Assembly (NCBI GenBank): GCA_026982175.1
Contig: JALSHP010000301.1
Span: 1-11,905, forward strand
Length of the DNA: 11,905 nt
Direction of reading: 5' to 3'
Source: Campylobacteraceae bacterium
GTDB lineage: Bacteria; Campylobacterota; Campylobacteria; Campylobacterales; Sulfurovaceae
Shown here: in pieces, positions 6,303-11,905 of the stretch
Layout: each line of letters begins with the position of its first letter
How positions within the stretch are numbered: position 1 is the stretch's first letter
Program-made: the position numbers and the translations under genes
Notes under the pieces: generated by a model
What the model saw: the letters and a program-made list of their open reading frames with translations, nothing else
What the model was told of the DNA's origin: nothing
Databases searched by the model: none

Positions 6303-6653
6303 TGTAAATACTATTTTAATTCTTCTAGTGTAGCTTTTAGTATAATTAAAAATTATAGATAAATATAATATTATTTTTTAATTATATTATTTTTTATTGT
6401 TAAAAATGATAATAACCGACTGTTCTTTATATAAAAATCTCTTTCCAAGTACCATAAAATATGGCTTTAAAATATTCTTAAACTTTTTCTACACTTCAAT
6501 TAAATTTTTTCAAAAAATCAAAAACATTGATACTAGATTAAGTTTTCTATAAAAAAAAGAGATTATACTTATAAGTGTAGGCTATATTATTATGATTATA
6601 GTGACTTTTTTAATCATAGTGTTACAGCTAAAACTTTTTTAAGGAGGTAATGT

Positions 6654-8120
6654 ATGCAATCAAATGCAGCATTAGAATATGACTACACTGTCGCAAAACT
6701 GTTTACCTATGTAACCATTTTGTTTGGCTTTTTAGGAATGTTAGTAGGGACGATACTCGCACTACAATTAGCATTTCCTGAATTAAACTACCTTATTGGT
6801 GAATATGGTACTTTTTCAAGACTACGACCTGTTCATACCAACACCGTAATTTTTGGATTTACTGTTTCTGGAGTCTTTGCTACTTGGTACTACTTTGCAC
6901 AAAGGGTACTCAAAGTCTCTATGGCAGAATCAAAATTTTTGATGATAATGGGTAAAGCCCACTTTTGGGTCTATTTCATCGGAGCTTTAATCGCTACCAT
7001 AACCCTTGTTTTTGGTATCTCTGCTGGTAAAGAGTATGCTCAATACGAATGGTGGATTGACATTGTCATCGTTATCATTTGGCTTATGTGGGGTGTTAAC
7101 ATCTTTGGAATGATTGGAATTAGACGTGAAAAAGTACTCTATGTCTCTATTTGGTACTACTTAGCGTGTTTCCTTGGAATTGCTATGCTTTACCTTTTCA
7201 ATAATGCATCAATTCCTACCTATTTTATGACGGATGGACTAGGTTCAATTAATCACTCTGTTTCTATGTATTCAGGAACCAATGATGCACTTGTTCAATG
7301 GTGGTATGGTCACAATGCCGTTGCCTTTGGATTTACCGTACCAATTGTTGGTATGATTTACTACTTCCTTCCAAAAGAGTCTGGTCAAGCTATTTATTCA
7401 TATAAATTATCTCTACTTTCATTTTGGGGGCTAATGTTTGTCTACCTTTGGGCGGGTTCTCACCACCTCTTATGGTCAACTGTTCCAGATTGGATGCAAA
7501 CCATGGGTTCTGCTTTCTCTATTGTTCTTATTTTACCATCATGGGGTTCTGCTATTAACATGCTTCTTACCATGAAAGGTGAGTGGAATCAATTGGCAGA
7601 AAATCCACTAATTAAATTTATGGTTATCGCCTCTACATTCTATATGTTATCAACAATTGAAGGTCCAATTCAAGCAATTAAATCAGTTAATGCCATTGCT
7701 CACTTTACTGACTGGATTCCAGGACACGTTCACGATGGTGTACTTGGTTGGGTTGTCTTTATGACCATGGCTGCACTTTTCCACATGGCACCACGTATGT
7801 GGAAAAAAGAGATTTATTCTAAAAAACTTATGGGTATTCAATTTTGGATGCAAACCACAGCCGTTGTACTTTACTTCACCTCTATGTGGGTAGCAGGTAT
7901 TACCCAAGGTATGATGTGGAGAGCCGTTGATGAGTATGGTAACTTAGTTTACAGTTTCATTGACACCGTAACCGTACTTCATCCTTATTATGTGATTAGA
8001 GGAATTTCAGGTGTGTTATATCTTGCAGGATTTATTCTGTTTGCTTACAACATGTACAAAACAATAACTGCTGGTAGAAAACTTACAGAAGAGCCACAGT
8101 TTAGAACACCTATGGCATAA
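6654..8120 (+). CDS. ccoN: cbb3-type cytochrome c oxidase subunit I, CcoN
   Basis: 488 residues, about 12 membrane helices. The catalytic subunit of the high-affinity oxidase; it reduces O2 at a haem b3-CuB centre and pumps protons across the inner membrane. Seen: low-spin haem ligands His61 (HTNTVIFGF) and His360, high-spin haem b3 ligand His358 (GHVHDGVLGW), CuB ligands His220 (YGHNAVAF), His270 and His271 (AGSHHLLW). Tyr264 (VYLWAG) is the cbb3-specific active-site tyrosine that cross-links to a CuB histidine. All ligands are present. ATG 6654 is 6 nt after AGGAGG; the ATG at 6650 is out of frame and too close to that site. First gene of the oxidase operon, with ccoO 11 nt downstream. Confidence 0.98.
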   Translation: MQSNAALEYDYTVAKLFTYVTILFGFLGMLVGTILALQLAFPELNYLIGEYGTFSRLRPVHTNTVIFGFTVSGVFATWYYFAQRVLKVSMAESKFLMIMGKAHFWVYFIGALIATITLVFGISAGKEYAQYEWWIDIVIVIIWLMWGVNIFGMIGIRREKVLYVSIWYYLACFLGIAMLYLFNNASIPTYFMTDGLGSINHSVSMYSGTNDALVQWWYGHNAVAFGFTVPIVGMIYYFLPKESGQAIYSYKLSLLSFWGLMFVYLWAGSHHLLWSTVPDWMQTMGSAFSIVLILPSWGSAINMLLTMKGEWNQLAENPLIKFMVIASTFYMLSTIEGPIQAIKSVNAIAHFTDWIPGHVHDGVLGWVVFMTMAALFHMAPRMWKKEIYSKKLMGIQFWMQTTAVVLYFTSMWVAGITQGMMWRAVDEYGNLVYSFIDTVTVLHPYYVIRGISGVLYLAGFILFAYNMYKTITAGRKLTEEPQFRTPMA

Positions 8121-8131
8121 GGAGGTAGATT

Positions 8132-8800
8132 ATGTTTTTTCATTGGTTAGAAAAAAACCCATTTTATTTTGCTTTGATGGTATCAATCGTTATCTCATTT
8201 GCAGGGCTATTAGAAATCGTTCCAAACTTTGCAAGTGCTGCACGTCCATTAAGTACGACAACACCTAGAACTGTCTTAGAGTTAGCAGGTAAAAATGTTT
8301 ACATCAAAGACAACTGTATTGCCTGTCATTCACAGATGATTCGTCCGTTTAAATCGGAAACTGACCGTTATGGTAAATACTCACTCTCAGGTGAGTATGC
8401 CTATGACAGACCATTTTTATGGGGTTCAAAAAGAACAGGTCCCGACTTACACCGTGTAGGAAACTACCGTACAACGGATTGGCATGAGAATCATATGTTA
8501 AATCCACCTGCGATTGTACCTGGTTCTATTATGCCTGCCTATAAACATCAGTTTACCAATGTAGCAGACATTGAAACAGCTTACGCAGAAGCAGTAACCG
8601 TAAAAAATGCTTTCTTTACCCCTTATGGTCCTGAATTTAAAAGAACCAGAAAAGCATGGGAAGCACATCGTCCAAAAGTCTTAGAAGATGCGAAAAAAAT
8701 TGCAGCTGACATGAAAGATGAAGGCGTTAAAAAAATGATTGCTAATGGTGAAGTACCAGAGATTGTCGCACTTATTGCGTATCTTAACAGTTTAAAATAA
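8132..8800 (+). CDS. ccoO: cbb3-type cytochrome c oxidase monohaem subunit CcoO
   Basis: 222 residues. A membrane-anchored c-type cytochrome that passes electrons from CcoP to the CcoN active site, with its haem domain in the periplasm. Seen: one N-terminal membrane helix (about 11-31), the haem-binding NCIACHSQMIRPF with Cys62, Cys65 and His66, the family-typical R-x-G-P-D-L-x-R-V-G (101-110), and the axial Met134 in PGSIMPAY. The insertion between about 140 and 205 is Lys- and Ala-rich and helical. AAGGAGG overlaps the ccoN stop and lies 6 nt before the ATG, and ccoQ follows after 10 nt. It looks intact and typical. Confidence 0.97.
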   Translation: MFFHWLEKNPFYFALMVSIVISFAGLLEIVPNFASAARPLSTTTPRTVLELAGKNVYIKDNCIACHSQMIRPFKSETDRYGKYSLSGEYAYDRPFLWGSKRTGPDLHRVGNYRTTDWHENHMLNPPAIVPGSIMPAYKHQFTNVADIETAYAEAVTVKNAFFTPYGPEFKRTRKAWEAHRPKVLEDAKKIAADMKDEGVKKMIANGEVPEIVALIAYLNSLK

Positions 8801-8810
8801 GGAGCATAAG

Positions 8811-9032
8811 ATGACCATACATGACATACAAGGTTACGGCATGTTTTTCTTGACCATACTGCTAACAGTACTATTGTATTGGTACATTTTATACCTCTAT
8901 CGGTCAGAGAAAAAAGGTGAGCGTAACTTTGAAAAATACGGAAGAATTGCACTCGATGATAGCATCGGTACCCCTCCCGTAGAAGAAAAAAGCGCTTCAG
9001 AGGAAGATAGAAGAACCAAGGAGCAAAATTAA
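8811..9032 (+). CDS. ccoQ: cbb3-type cytochrome c oxidase subunit CcoQ
   Basis: 73 residues. CcoQ is a small single-helix protein that stabilises the cbb3 complex, especially CcoP binding and protection from oxygen. Seen: one membrane helix (about 9-30), rich in aromatic residues and ending in YLYRSEKKGERNFEKYG, then a hydrophilic acidic and lysine-rich tail of about 30 residues that is longer than in many CcoQ proteins. AAGGAG overlaps the ccoO stop, 6 nt before the ATG. The TAA abuts the ccoP ATG with no gap. Sequence is poorly conserved in this family, so the call rests mainly on position, size and topology. Confidence 0.9.
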   Translation: MTIHDIQGYGMFFLTILLTVLLYWYILYLYRSEKKGERNFEKYGRIALDDSIGTPPVEEKSASEEDRRTKEQN

Positions 9033-9920
9033 ATGAACCCAATAATTATGAAATCATTAGGATTTGCTGCCCTGCTTATTATTGCAACACTGGCTGTTGT
9101 GGTACAGATGGACATTGACTTAAGTGATTCAGTTAATGCCATTGCTGTAGGTGGAGCAATTGCAATTGCAACCATTACCTCATATGTAACGAGTTTATAT
9201 ATTAGTAAAATGAAAACAGAATCAACCACAGGCGAGTTAGTTGATGAAAACTGGGATGGAATTGGTGAGCGAACCAATGAACTCCCTTCAGGATGGGCGT
9301 ACATCTTTTTAGCGGTATTCTTTTGGTCAATGTGGTATGGTCTCATAGGCTACCCTGTCAACCAATACAGTCAAATTGGTGAATACAACGAAGAGGTATT
9401 AGCCCATAAAGCAAAATTTGAGAAGAAATTTGAAAATGCTGATAAAGAGGTACTTCAAGGTATGGGTAAATCACTCTACTTTGTACAGTGTGCCCCATGT
9501 CATGGTAACACAGGTGATGGACTTTCAGGTAAAGCACACGACTTAACCAAAAGAATGTCTAAAGCACAAGTTTTGGATGTTATAAACAATGGTTCAAACC
9601 ATTTAGGGTATGCTATGGGTATGATGCCTCCAGGAATGGCTAGTGGTCAAGATGCTGAAGACATTGCCGCTTACATTGCTGGTGGACTTAAAGGTGAAGC
9701 ACCTGCATCTTATGCAGCATGTACTTCATGTCATGGTGCTGACTCAAAAGGAAATGGTGGAATGGCACCAAACCTTATAGGTTATGACAATGCTTTACTT
9801 ACCCATGTATTGCAAAACGGTAAAAAAGGTATCATTGGTACAATGCCATCATTTAAAACCATGATTACCCCAATTCAAGAGAAAGCATTGTCTGAATACC
9901 TTCAGTCAATTGCACAATAA
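9033..9920 (+). CDS. ccoP: cbb3-type cytochrome c oxidase dihaem subunit CcoP
   Basis: 295 residues. Takes electrons from soluble cytochromes or the bc1 complex and hands them to CcoO. Seen: two c-type haem sites, CAPCHG (Cys153, Cys156, His157) and CTSCHG (Cys230, Cys233, His234), with probable axial methionines near MGMMPPG (196-201) and GTMPSF (Met271). The conserved NWDGIGERTNELPSGW (73-88) leads into the standard CcoP membrane helix (about 88-107). Before it are two further hydrophobic segments (about 8-26 and 36-57), so this CcoP has an N-terminal two-helix extension compared with the simple proteobacterial form. The start directly follows the ccoQ stop; AAGGAG lies 9 nt upstream. An in-frame ATG at codon 6 is possible. 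Confidence 0.97.
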   Translation: MNPIIMKSLGFAALLIIATLAVVVQMDIDLSDSVNAIAVGGAIAIATITSYVTSLYISKMKTESTTGELVDENWDGIGERTNELPSGWAYIFLAVFFWSMWYGLIGYPVNQYSQIGEYNEEVLAHKAKFEKKFENADKEVLQGMGKSLYFVQCAPCHGNTGDGLSGKAHDLTKRMSKAQVLDVINNGSNHLGYAMGMMPPGMASGQDAEDIAAYIAGGLKGEAPASYAACTSCHGADSKGNGGMAPNLIGYDNALLTHVLQNGKKGIIGTMPSFKTMITPIQEKALSEYLQSIAQ

Positions 9921-9930
9921 GGAGTAAAAA

Positions 9931-10173
9931 ATGGCAGAAAATACAAAAAGAAGTATCTGGGGTTTTCATGGACTTCCTGCAATGCTTATTTCAGTTGTTT
10001 TGCTACTTGGAGTCTTAATTTTTCTTCAACTAGCCGTTGTGGTAACTTATCGTTATGGGGCAGTAGCCCCTTATGATGAAGCACCAATTCGTGACATTAA
10101 CAATGTTAAAATGATAGCCCCGATGGAGCAACAGAGACAATTTGCCTTTCAAGCTCATAAAGAGACAAAATAA
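9931..10173 (+). CDS. Small inner-membrane protein, DUF4006-like, in the oxidase operon
   Basis: 80 residues, function unknown. One membrane helix (about 15-38) follows a short N-terminus with KRSIWGFHG, and a soluble tail of about 40 residues contains APYDEAPIRDINNVKM. Topology suggests the tail faces the periplasm. Size, position directly after ccoP and the W-G-F/H-G-L-P start fit the DUF4006 family found after ccoP in Campylobacterota; this is from memory of the family and was not searched. AAGGAG overlaps the ccoP stop, 6 nt before the ATG. A role in cbb3 assembly or as an accessory subunit is inferred from context only. Confidence 0.8.
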   Translation: MAENTKRSIWGFHGLPAMLISVVLLLGVLIFLQLAVVVTYRYGAVAPYDEAPIRDINNVKMIAPMEQQRQFAFQAHKETK

Positions 10174-10196
10174 AAAACAAACTAAAAGGATAAATG

Positions 10197-10298
10197 ATGA
10201 TTAAATACATGGATAAAATTTTATTATGGTGTATGATGGGTTCAGCTGTTATGGCTGTTTACCTTTCACTCTCAGGTAACCTTCTTTACGTTGGTTAA
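10197..10298 (+). CDS. 33-residue single-helix membrane peptide in the oxidase operon
   Basis: Reads MIKYMDKILLWCMMGSAVMA, then 13 more residues ending in NLLYVG. One hydrophobic segment (about 8-31) makes up nearly the whole protein, with one Cys and five Met residues. AAAAGGA ends 6 nt before the chosen ATG; an ATG one codon earlier (10194) is 3 nt from it and less likely. It lies 23 nt after the upstream gene and ends 1 nt before the next ATG, which has no ribosome site of its own, so coupling is likely. Codon-level features are normal and the frame is closed neatly between neighbours. Function unknown; tiny one-helix subunits (CydX, CcoQ/CcoM type) are a reasonable comparison, inferred only. 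Confidence 0.65.
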   Translation: MIKYMDKILLWCMMGSAVMAVYLSLSGNLLYVG

Positions 10299-10299
10299 A

Positions 10300-10932
10300 A
10301 TGTTAGACCTATTTAAACCTAGAAAAGCGATACTTCTCGCTTTTCTTTTACCCCTTCTGCTCAATGCCTCACCTTTTGTACTGAAAGATGACACCCTCAA
10401 ACCTCAAGCCATTGAACTCATAGATAAAATGGGAAATGAATTACTTAGTAAAACAGGCGTTAATGCTTATGTTTTAACAACCAATGAAGCATTTCCTCTT
10501 AGATTTAACTTGGTTGAGTATGCTAAAAAGTATGAAGCTCAAATGAATGCACCTTATGTTCTTTATATATTTGCACCCAAAGCACTCATCACCCAAAAGA
10601 GTGAAATTACAGGTCGTGTTGGCATTATCCCCTCTTCTGATGAGCTTAAAAAACTTTATGACTATTCAGCCATTCGTGATGCTGGACTTGATGTCATTAC
10701 CGTTAAAGATAAAAACAGCATTGAAGACAAACAAAACATAGGTGTAGTTCAAGCCTACTCCGAATTAGCTGACAATATTGCCAATGCTAAAGATATTGAG
10801 CTAAGCACAACTTTTCCTAATGATACACAAAATGTTATCACTTTTTTAGAGGTCATTGTTGGTACAGGTCTTCTTTTAGTTACATGGATTTACTTAATTC
10901 GCCCTATTGTTATGAGGAGAAGAGATGACTAA
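10300..10932 (+). CDS. Exported, C-terminally anchored protein with TPM-like domain
   Basis: 210 residues from ATG 10300; a TTG at 10291 would add three. Neither start has a good ribosome site. ATG 10300 is chosen because it lies 1 nt after the upstream stop, which suggests coupled translation. Seen: a basic N-terminus and signal-like hydrophobic stretch (about 7-22, cleavage possibly near NA-SPF), a periplasmic region of about 155 residues, a membrane helix (about 179-200) and RRRDD at the cytoplasmic end. The soluble part (IDKMGNELLSKTGVNAYVLT, then RVGIIPSS) has the pattern of TPM (YgcG/Psb32) domains, which often act in membrane-complex upkeep. That match is by eye. It may help assemble or repair cbb3. 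It overlaps the FixH-like gene by 8 nt. Confidence 0.72.
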   Translation: MLDLFKPRKAILLAFLLPLLLNASPFVLKDDTLKPQAIELIDKMGNELLSKTGVNAYVLTTNEAFPLRFNLVEYAKKYEAQMNAPYVLYIFAPKALITQKSEITGRVGIIPSSDELKKLYDYSAIRDAGLDVITVKDKNSIEDKQNIGVVQAYSELADNIANAKDIELSTTFPNDTQNVITFLEVIVGTGLLLVTWIYLIRPIVMRRRDD

Positions 10933-11479
10933 AAAAAATCAAAACAGATTTTGGTTTATGTTTGTCATGAGCATCCTTCTTTTTGGTATTAGTATGATTG
11001 TTTGGACAGTAAAACAAGCCACCTCTGTCAAAGTTCAAGAGTCTAACAACTATATGTTAAAGTATCAAATGGCCGATATGAATATCAATAAAATTATGAA
11101 ACTAGAAGAAGAATTTAAGGCAAAATATAGCATTGAATTACAAAATACCACTTTTATTAATTTAGAAGAAGAGTTACAAAATAGTAATGCTAAAAGAGCT
11201 CAACAAAAACCCATTAAACTCACTTTAGGTGACAATAGTTTTAGCTATGCCATTACTACTAAAAGGGGTGAAGTAGTCAAAGATGCTGAAGTCTCATTTT
11301 TGCTAACACGTCCTCACACTAGAGTTGATGACCAATTGGAAAAAAAATTAAAATTTGATGGAAAGTACTATCTAACACAAGCTCTAAAACTCTCTAAAAA
11401 AGGGCGTTACACTTTAGCCATTAAAGTCAAAATAGCTGATGTCACTGGCTATTTGGAAACCCCTGCTTACTTAAAATAA
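10925..11479 (+). CDS. FixH/CcoH-like membrane protein
   Basis: 184 residues. FixH (CcoH) proteins are single-helix assembly factors that join the cbb3 oxidase and stabilise CcoN-containing intermediates, usually next to a copper ATPase (CcoI). Seen: one N-terminal helix (about 9-27, FWFMFVMS... ending IVW), then a periplasmic domain. Its second half (about 95-184) has the FixH beta-sandwich pattern: Asp-rich strand, DAEVSFLLTRPHTR, DGKYYLTQAL, and a KKGRYTLAIKV strand. The middle helical part (60-90) is longer than in alphaproteobacterial FixH. AGGAG lies 6 nt before the ATG inside the upstream gene, an 8-nt overlap. No ccoI, ccoG or ccoS is in the window. Family call is by pattern and position. 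Confidence 0.75.
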   Translation: MTKKNQNRFWFMFVMSILLFGISMIVWTVKQATSVKVQESNNYMLKYQMADMNINKIMKLEEEFKAKYSIELQNTTFINLEEELQNSNAKRAQQKPIKLTLGDNSFSYAITTKRGEVVKDAEVSFLLTRPHTRVDDQLEKKLKFDGKYYLTQALKLSKKGRYTLAIKVKIADVTGYLETPAYLK

Positions 11480-11500
11480 TTAAGTTTTAAACCACTTCTA

Positions 11501-11536
11501 TAAGTACAGTTATATTTATGTTTGTAACTGTATTTA
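11501..11536 (+). terminator. Candidate terminator of the ccoNOQP operon
   Basis: Stem of 14 bp with two G-U pairs, TAAGTACAGTTATA (11501-11514) with TGTAACTGTATTTA (11523-11536) and an 8-nt loop, 21 bp after the FixH-like stop. The tail is T-poor (ATCAATAAAAG), so it is not a strong intrinsic terminator. It may define the 3' end or stabilise the mRNA. Confidence 0.45.
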
Positions 11537-11593
11537 ATCAATAAAAGTTACTACTTTGCACTTCTCTTTCAAATTTCATCTCTTTACTATAAA

Positions 11594-11608
11594 TGATAAT
11601 TATAATCA
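11594..11608 (+). promoter_or_regulatory. Fur-box-like operator over a -10 element
   Basis: TGATAATTATAATCA matches the 7-1-7 Fur consensus TGATAAT-N-ATTATCA at all but one defined position. Its right half contains TATAAT (11601-11606), a good -10 that predicts a start near 11613 and a leader of about 28 nt with AAAGGAAA before the ATG at 11641. A repressor bound here would block polymerase. Iron or a related metal as signal is inferred. Confidence 0.55.
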
Positions 11609-11640
11609 TCTATCTTAAAATAGAGAAAAGGAAATATAAT

Positions 11641-11745
11641 ATGGCAAGATTAATAATTATGGGTGGTGGTGTAGCAGGACATACCACCGCAACTTTCGCA
11701 AAAAAATGGTTAGGAGATGAGCATGAGGTAGTGGTTGTTAAGTAG
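11641..11745 (+). pseudogene. FAD-dependent oxidoreductase (SQR-like) cut off by an insertion
   Basis: Only the first 33 original codons remain: RLIIMGGGVAGHTTATFA and KKWLGDEHEVVVV. This is the beta-alpha-beta FAD-binding fold (G-x-G-x-x-G at residues 8-13) of a flavoprotein of about 400 residues. The GHTTATFAKKWLG pattern resembles sulfide:quinone oxidoreductases and related flavocytochrome c sulfide dehydrogenases of sulfur-oxidising Campylobacterota; the exact subtype is uncertain. The coding sequence runs into AAG-TAG at 11740-11745 and then into IS630-type sequence on the opposite strand. Promoter, Fur-like box and ribosome site are intact, so a 34-residue peptide may still be made. The rest of the gene should lie beyond the element, outside the window. 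Confidence 0.8.
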
Positions 11746-11905
11746 CCAATAATAATTAAACACTAAGAAAAGTTTATCCTATAATTTTTACCATAGTTAT
11801 CAAATATTTTTTGGATATAAAGAAGCATATTATTATAATTCAAATAAGCATAGTAATCAATCCAAATATACTTCATGAACCTCCACAGAGTTTCAATAAT
11901 ATTTA
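11741..11905 (-). mobile_element. IS630-family insertion sequence, right part, runs off window
   Basis: Sequence identity changes abruptly after TA at 11739-11740, inside the oxidoreductase gene. IS630/Tc1-mariner elements insert at TA and duplicate it, which fits: GTTGTTA continues a Val-Val-Thr reading. About 22 bp separate this edge from the transposase stop, a normal size for a terminal inverted repeat region. The other end is outside, so the repeat cannot be checked. Confidence 0.75.
11763..11905 (-). CDS. IS630-family transposase, C-terminal part
   Basis: The last 47 codons of a minus-strand frame that stays open to the window edge: NIIETLWRFMKYIW... ending KNYRINFS, stop TAG. The opening matches the end of the DDE_3 catalytic domain of IS630 transposases (consensus P-x-L-N-x-I-E-x-x-W-x-F-x-K). 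The Glu in NIIE is the third catalytic acid that binds metal for strand cleavage and joining. The remaining Tyr- and Asn-rich tail is the usual C-terminal end. The N-terminal part (helix-turn-helix and the two Asp residues) is outside. An ATG at 11876 with GGAGG just upstream exists, but the open, motif-bearing frame before it shows this is internal. Confidence 0.8.
   Translation of the reverse strand, partial: NIIETLWRFMKYIWIDYYAYLNYNNMLLYIQKIFDNYGKNYRINFS

Larger units (their letters stand above)
6224..6653. other. 430-bp divergent control region of regulator and ccoN
   Basis: No credible gene. It holds the regulator's -10, a perfect FNR-type palindrome, a ccoN-facing extended -10 (+1 near 6309), and then about 345 bp of very AT-rich DNA. 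Possible hairpins in that leader are AATATAAT/ATTATATT (6362-6369 / 6381-6388), CCATA/TATGG (6452-6456 / 6460-6464) and TATGATTA/TAATCATA (6591-6598 / 6611-6618). TATACT at 6564-6569 could be a second, nearer promoter with a leader of about 78 nt. A strong AAGGAGGT ends the region. Confidence 0.6.

Noticed and set aside
6527..6541. TTGAT-ACTAG-ATTAA as another FNR-type site upstream of ccoN
   Set aside because: The half sites are separated by 5 rather than 4 bp and the right half has a mismatch, so a dimer could not bind both halves normally. It sits suggestively at -42 of the TATACT at 6564, but that is too weak to call.
6406..6552. 48-codon plus-strand frame in the ccoN leader (starts MIITDCSLYKN)
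   Set aside because: No ribosome site, composition is the Phe/Ile/Lys/Asn mix expected from random AT-rich DNA, and no recognisable family.
8623..9042. 139-codon minus-strand frame opposite ccoO-ccoQ
   Set aside because: It lies opposite two clear oxidase genes, has no ribosome site and no protein family character.
11763..11876. A separate 37-codon minus-strand gene starting at ATG 11876 with GGAGG nearby
   Set aside because: The frame stays open upstream and encodes the IS630 catalytic Glu motif, so this ATG is internal to the transposase.
11641..11905. Simple frameshift or stop mutation in the oxidoreductase instead of an insertion
   Set aside because: No plus-strand frame after 11745 resumes flavoprotein sequence, while the opposite strand carries a transposase end.
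1..11905. CRISPR array, tRNA, rRNA or prophage genes
   Set aside because: No spaced identical repeats, no cloverleaf or rRNA-like stretch, and no phage-type genes were recognised on either strand.

Overview
The window comes from an AT-rich Campylobacterota (epsilonproteobacterial) chromosome. Evidence: gap-pgk-tpiA next to divergent nadD-rsfS, a ccoNOQP cbb3 oxidase operon of epsilonproteobacterial type followed by small accessory membrane genes and a FixH-like gene, and a flavoprotein remnant resembling sulfide:quinone oxidoreductases. A microaerobic or sulfur-oxidising relative of Sulfurimonas, Sulfurovum or Arcobacter is my best guess. Genus cannot be settled from sequence reading alone.

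Layout. (1) 36-920, minus strand: nadD (TTG start) and rsfS, 3 nt apart. (2) 985-3964, plus strand: gap, pgk and tpiA, the triose-phosphate part of glycolysis/gluconeogenesis. pgk and tpiA are separated by two hairpins, and a terminator hairpin overlaps the tpiA stop. (3) 3979-6223, minus strand: hemN (oxygen-independent coproporphyrinogen III oxidase) and a Crp/Fnr-family regulator. (4) 6224-6653: a 430-bp AT-rich divergent control region with a perfect FNR-type palindrome. (5) 6654-11479, plus strand: ccoN, ccoO, ccoQ, ccoP, a DUF4006-like small membrane protein, an easily missed 33-residue membrane peptide, a signal-peptide protein with a TPM-like domain, and a FixH-like protein. (6) 11480-11905: terminator-like hairpin, Fur-box-like promoter, and the first 33 intact codons of an FAD-dependent oxidoreductase. 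That gene is cut off by an IS630-type insertion sequence whose transposase C-terminus lies on the minus strand and runs off the window.

How it works together. The regulator keeps the FNR DNA-reading motif (E-T-x-S-R) but lacks the FNR iron-sulfur cysteines. TTGAC-N4-GTCAA lies between the regulator gene and ccoN. It is centred at exactly -41.5 from the start predicted by an extended -10 reading toward ccoN, and at about -44.5 from the predicted, possibly leaderless, start of the regulator gene. A degenerate copy sits about -40.5 upstream of hemN. Together these suggest a small local regulon joining haem synthesis (hemN) with a haem-rich high-affinity oxidase under an Fnr-like regulator.

Points most worth a second look: the IS-interrupted Fur-controlled oxidoreductase, the three-promoter Fnr-like circuit, the 345-nt leader of ccoN, the 33-residue peptide and its neighbours in the oxidase operon, and a GAPDH whose cofactor pocket looks NADP-tolerant.
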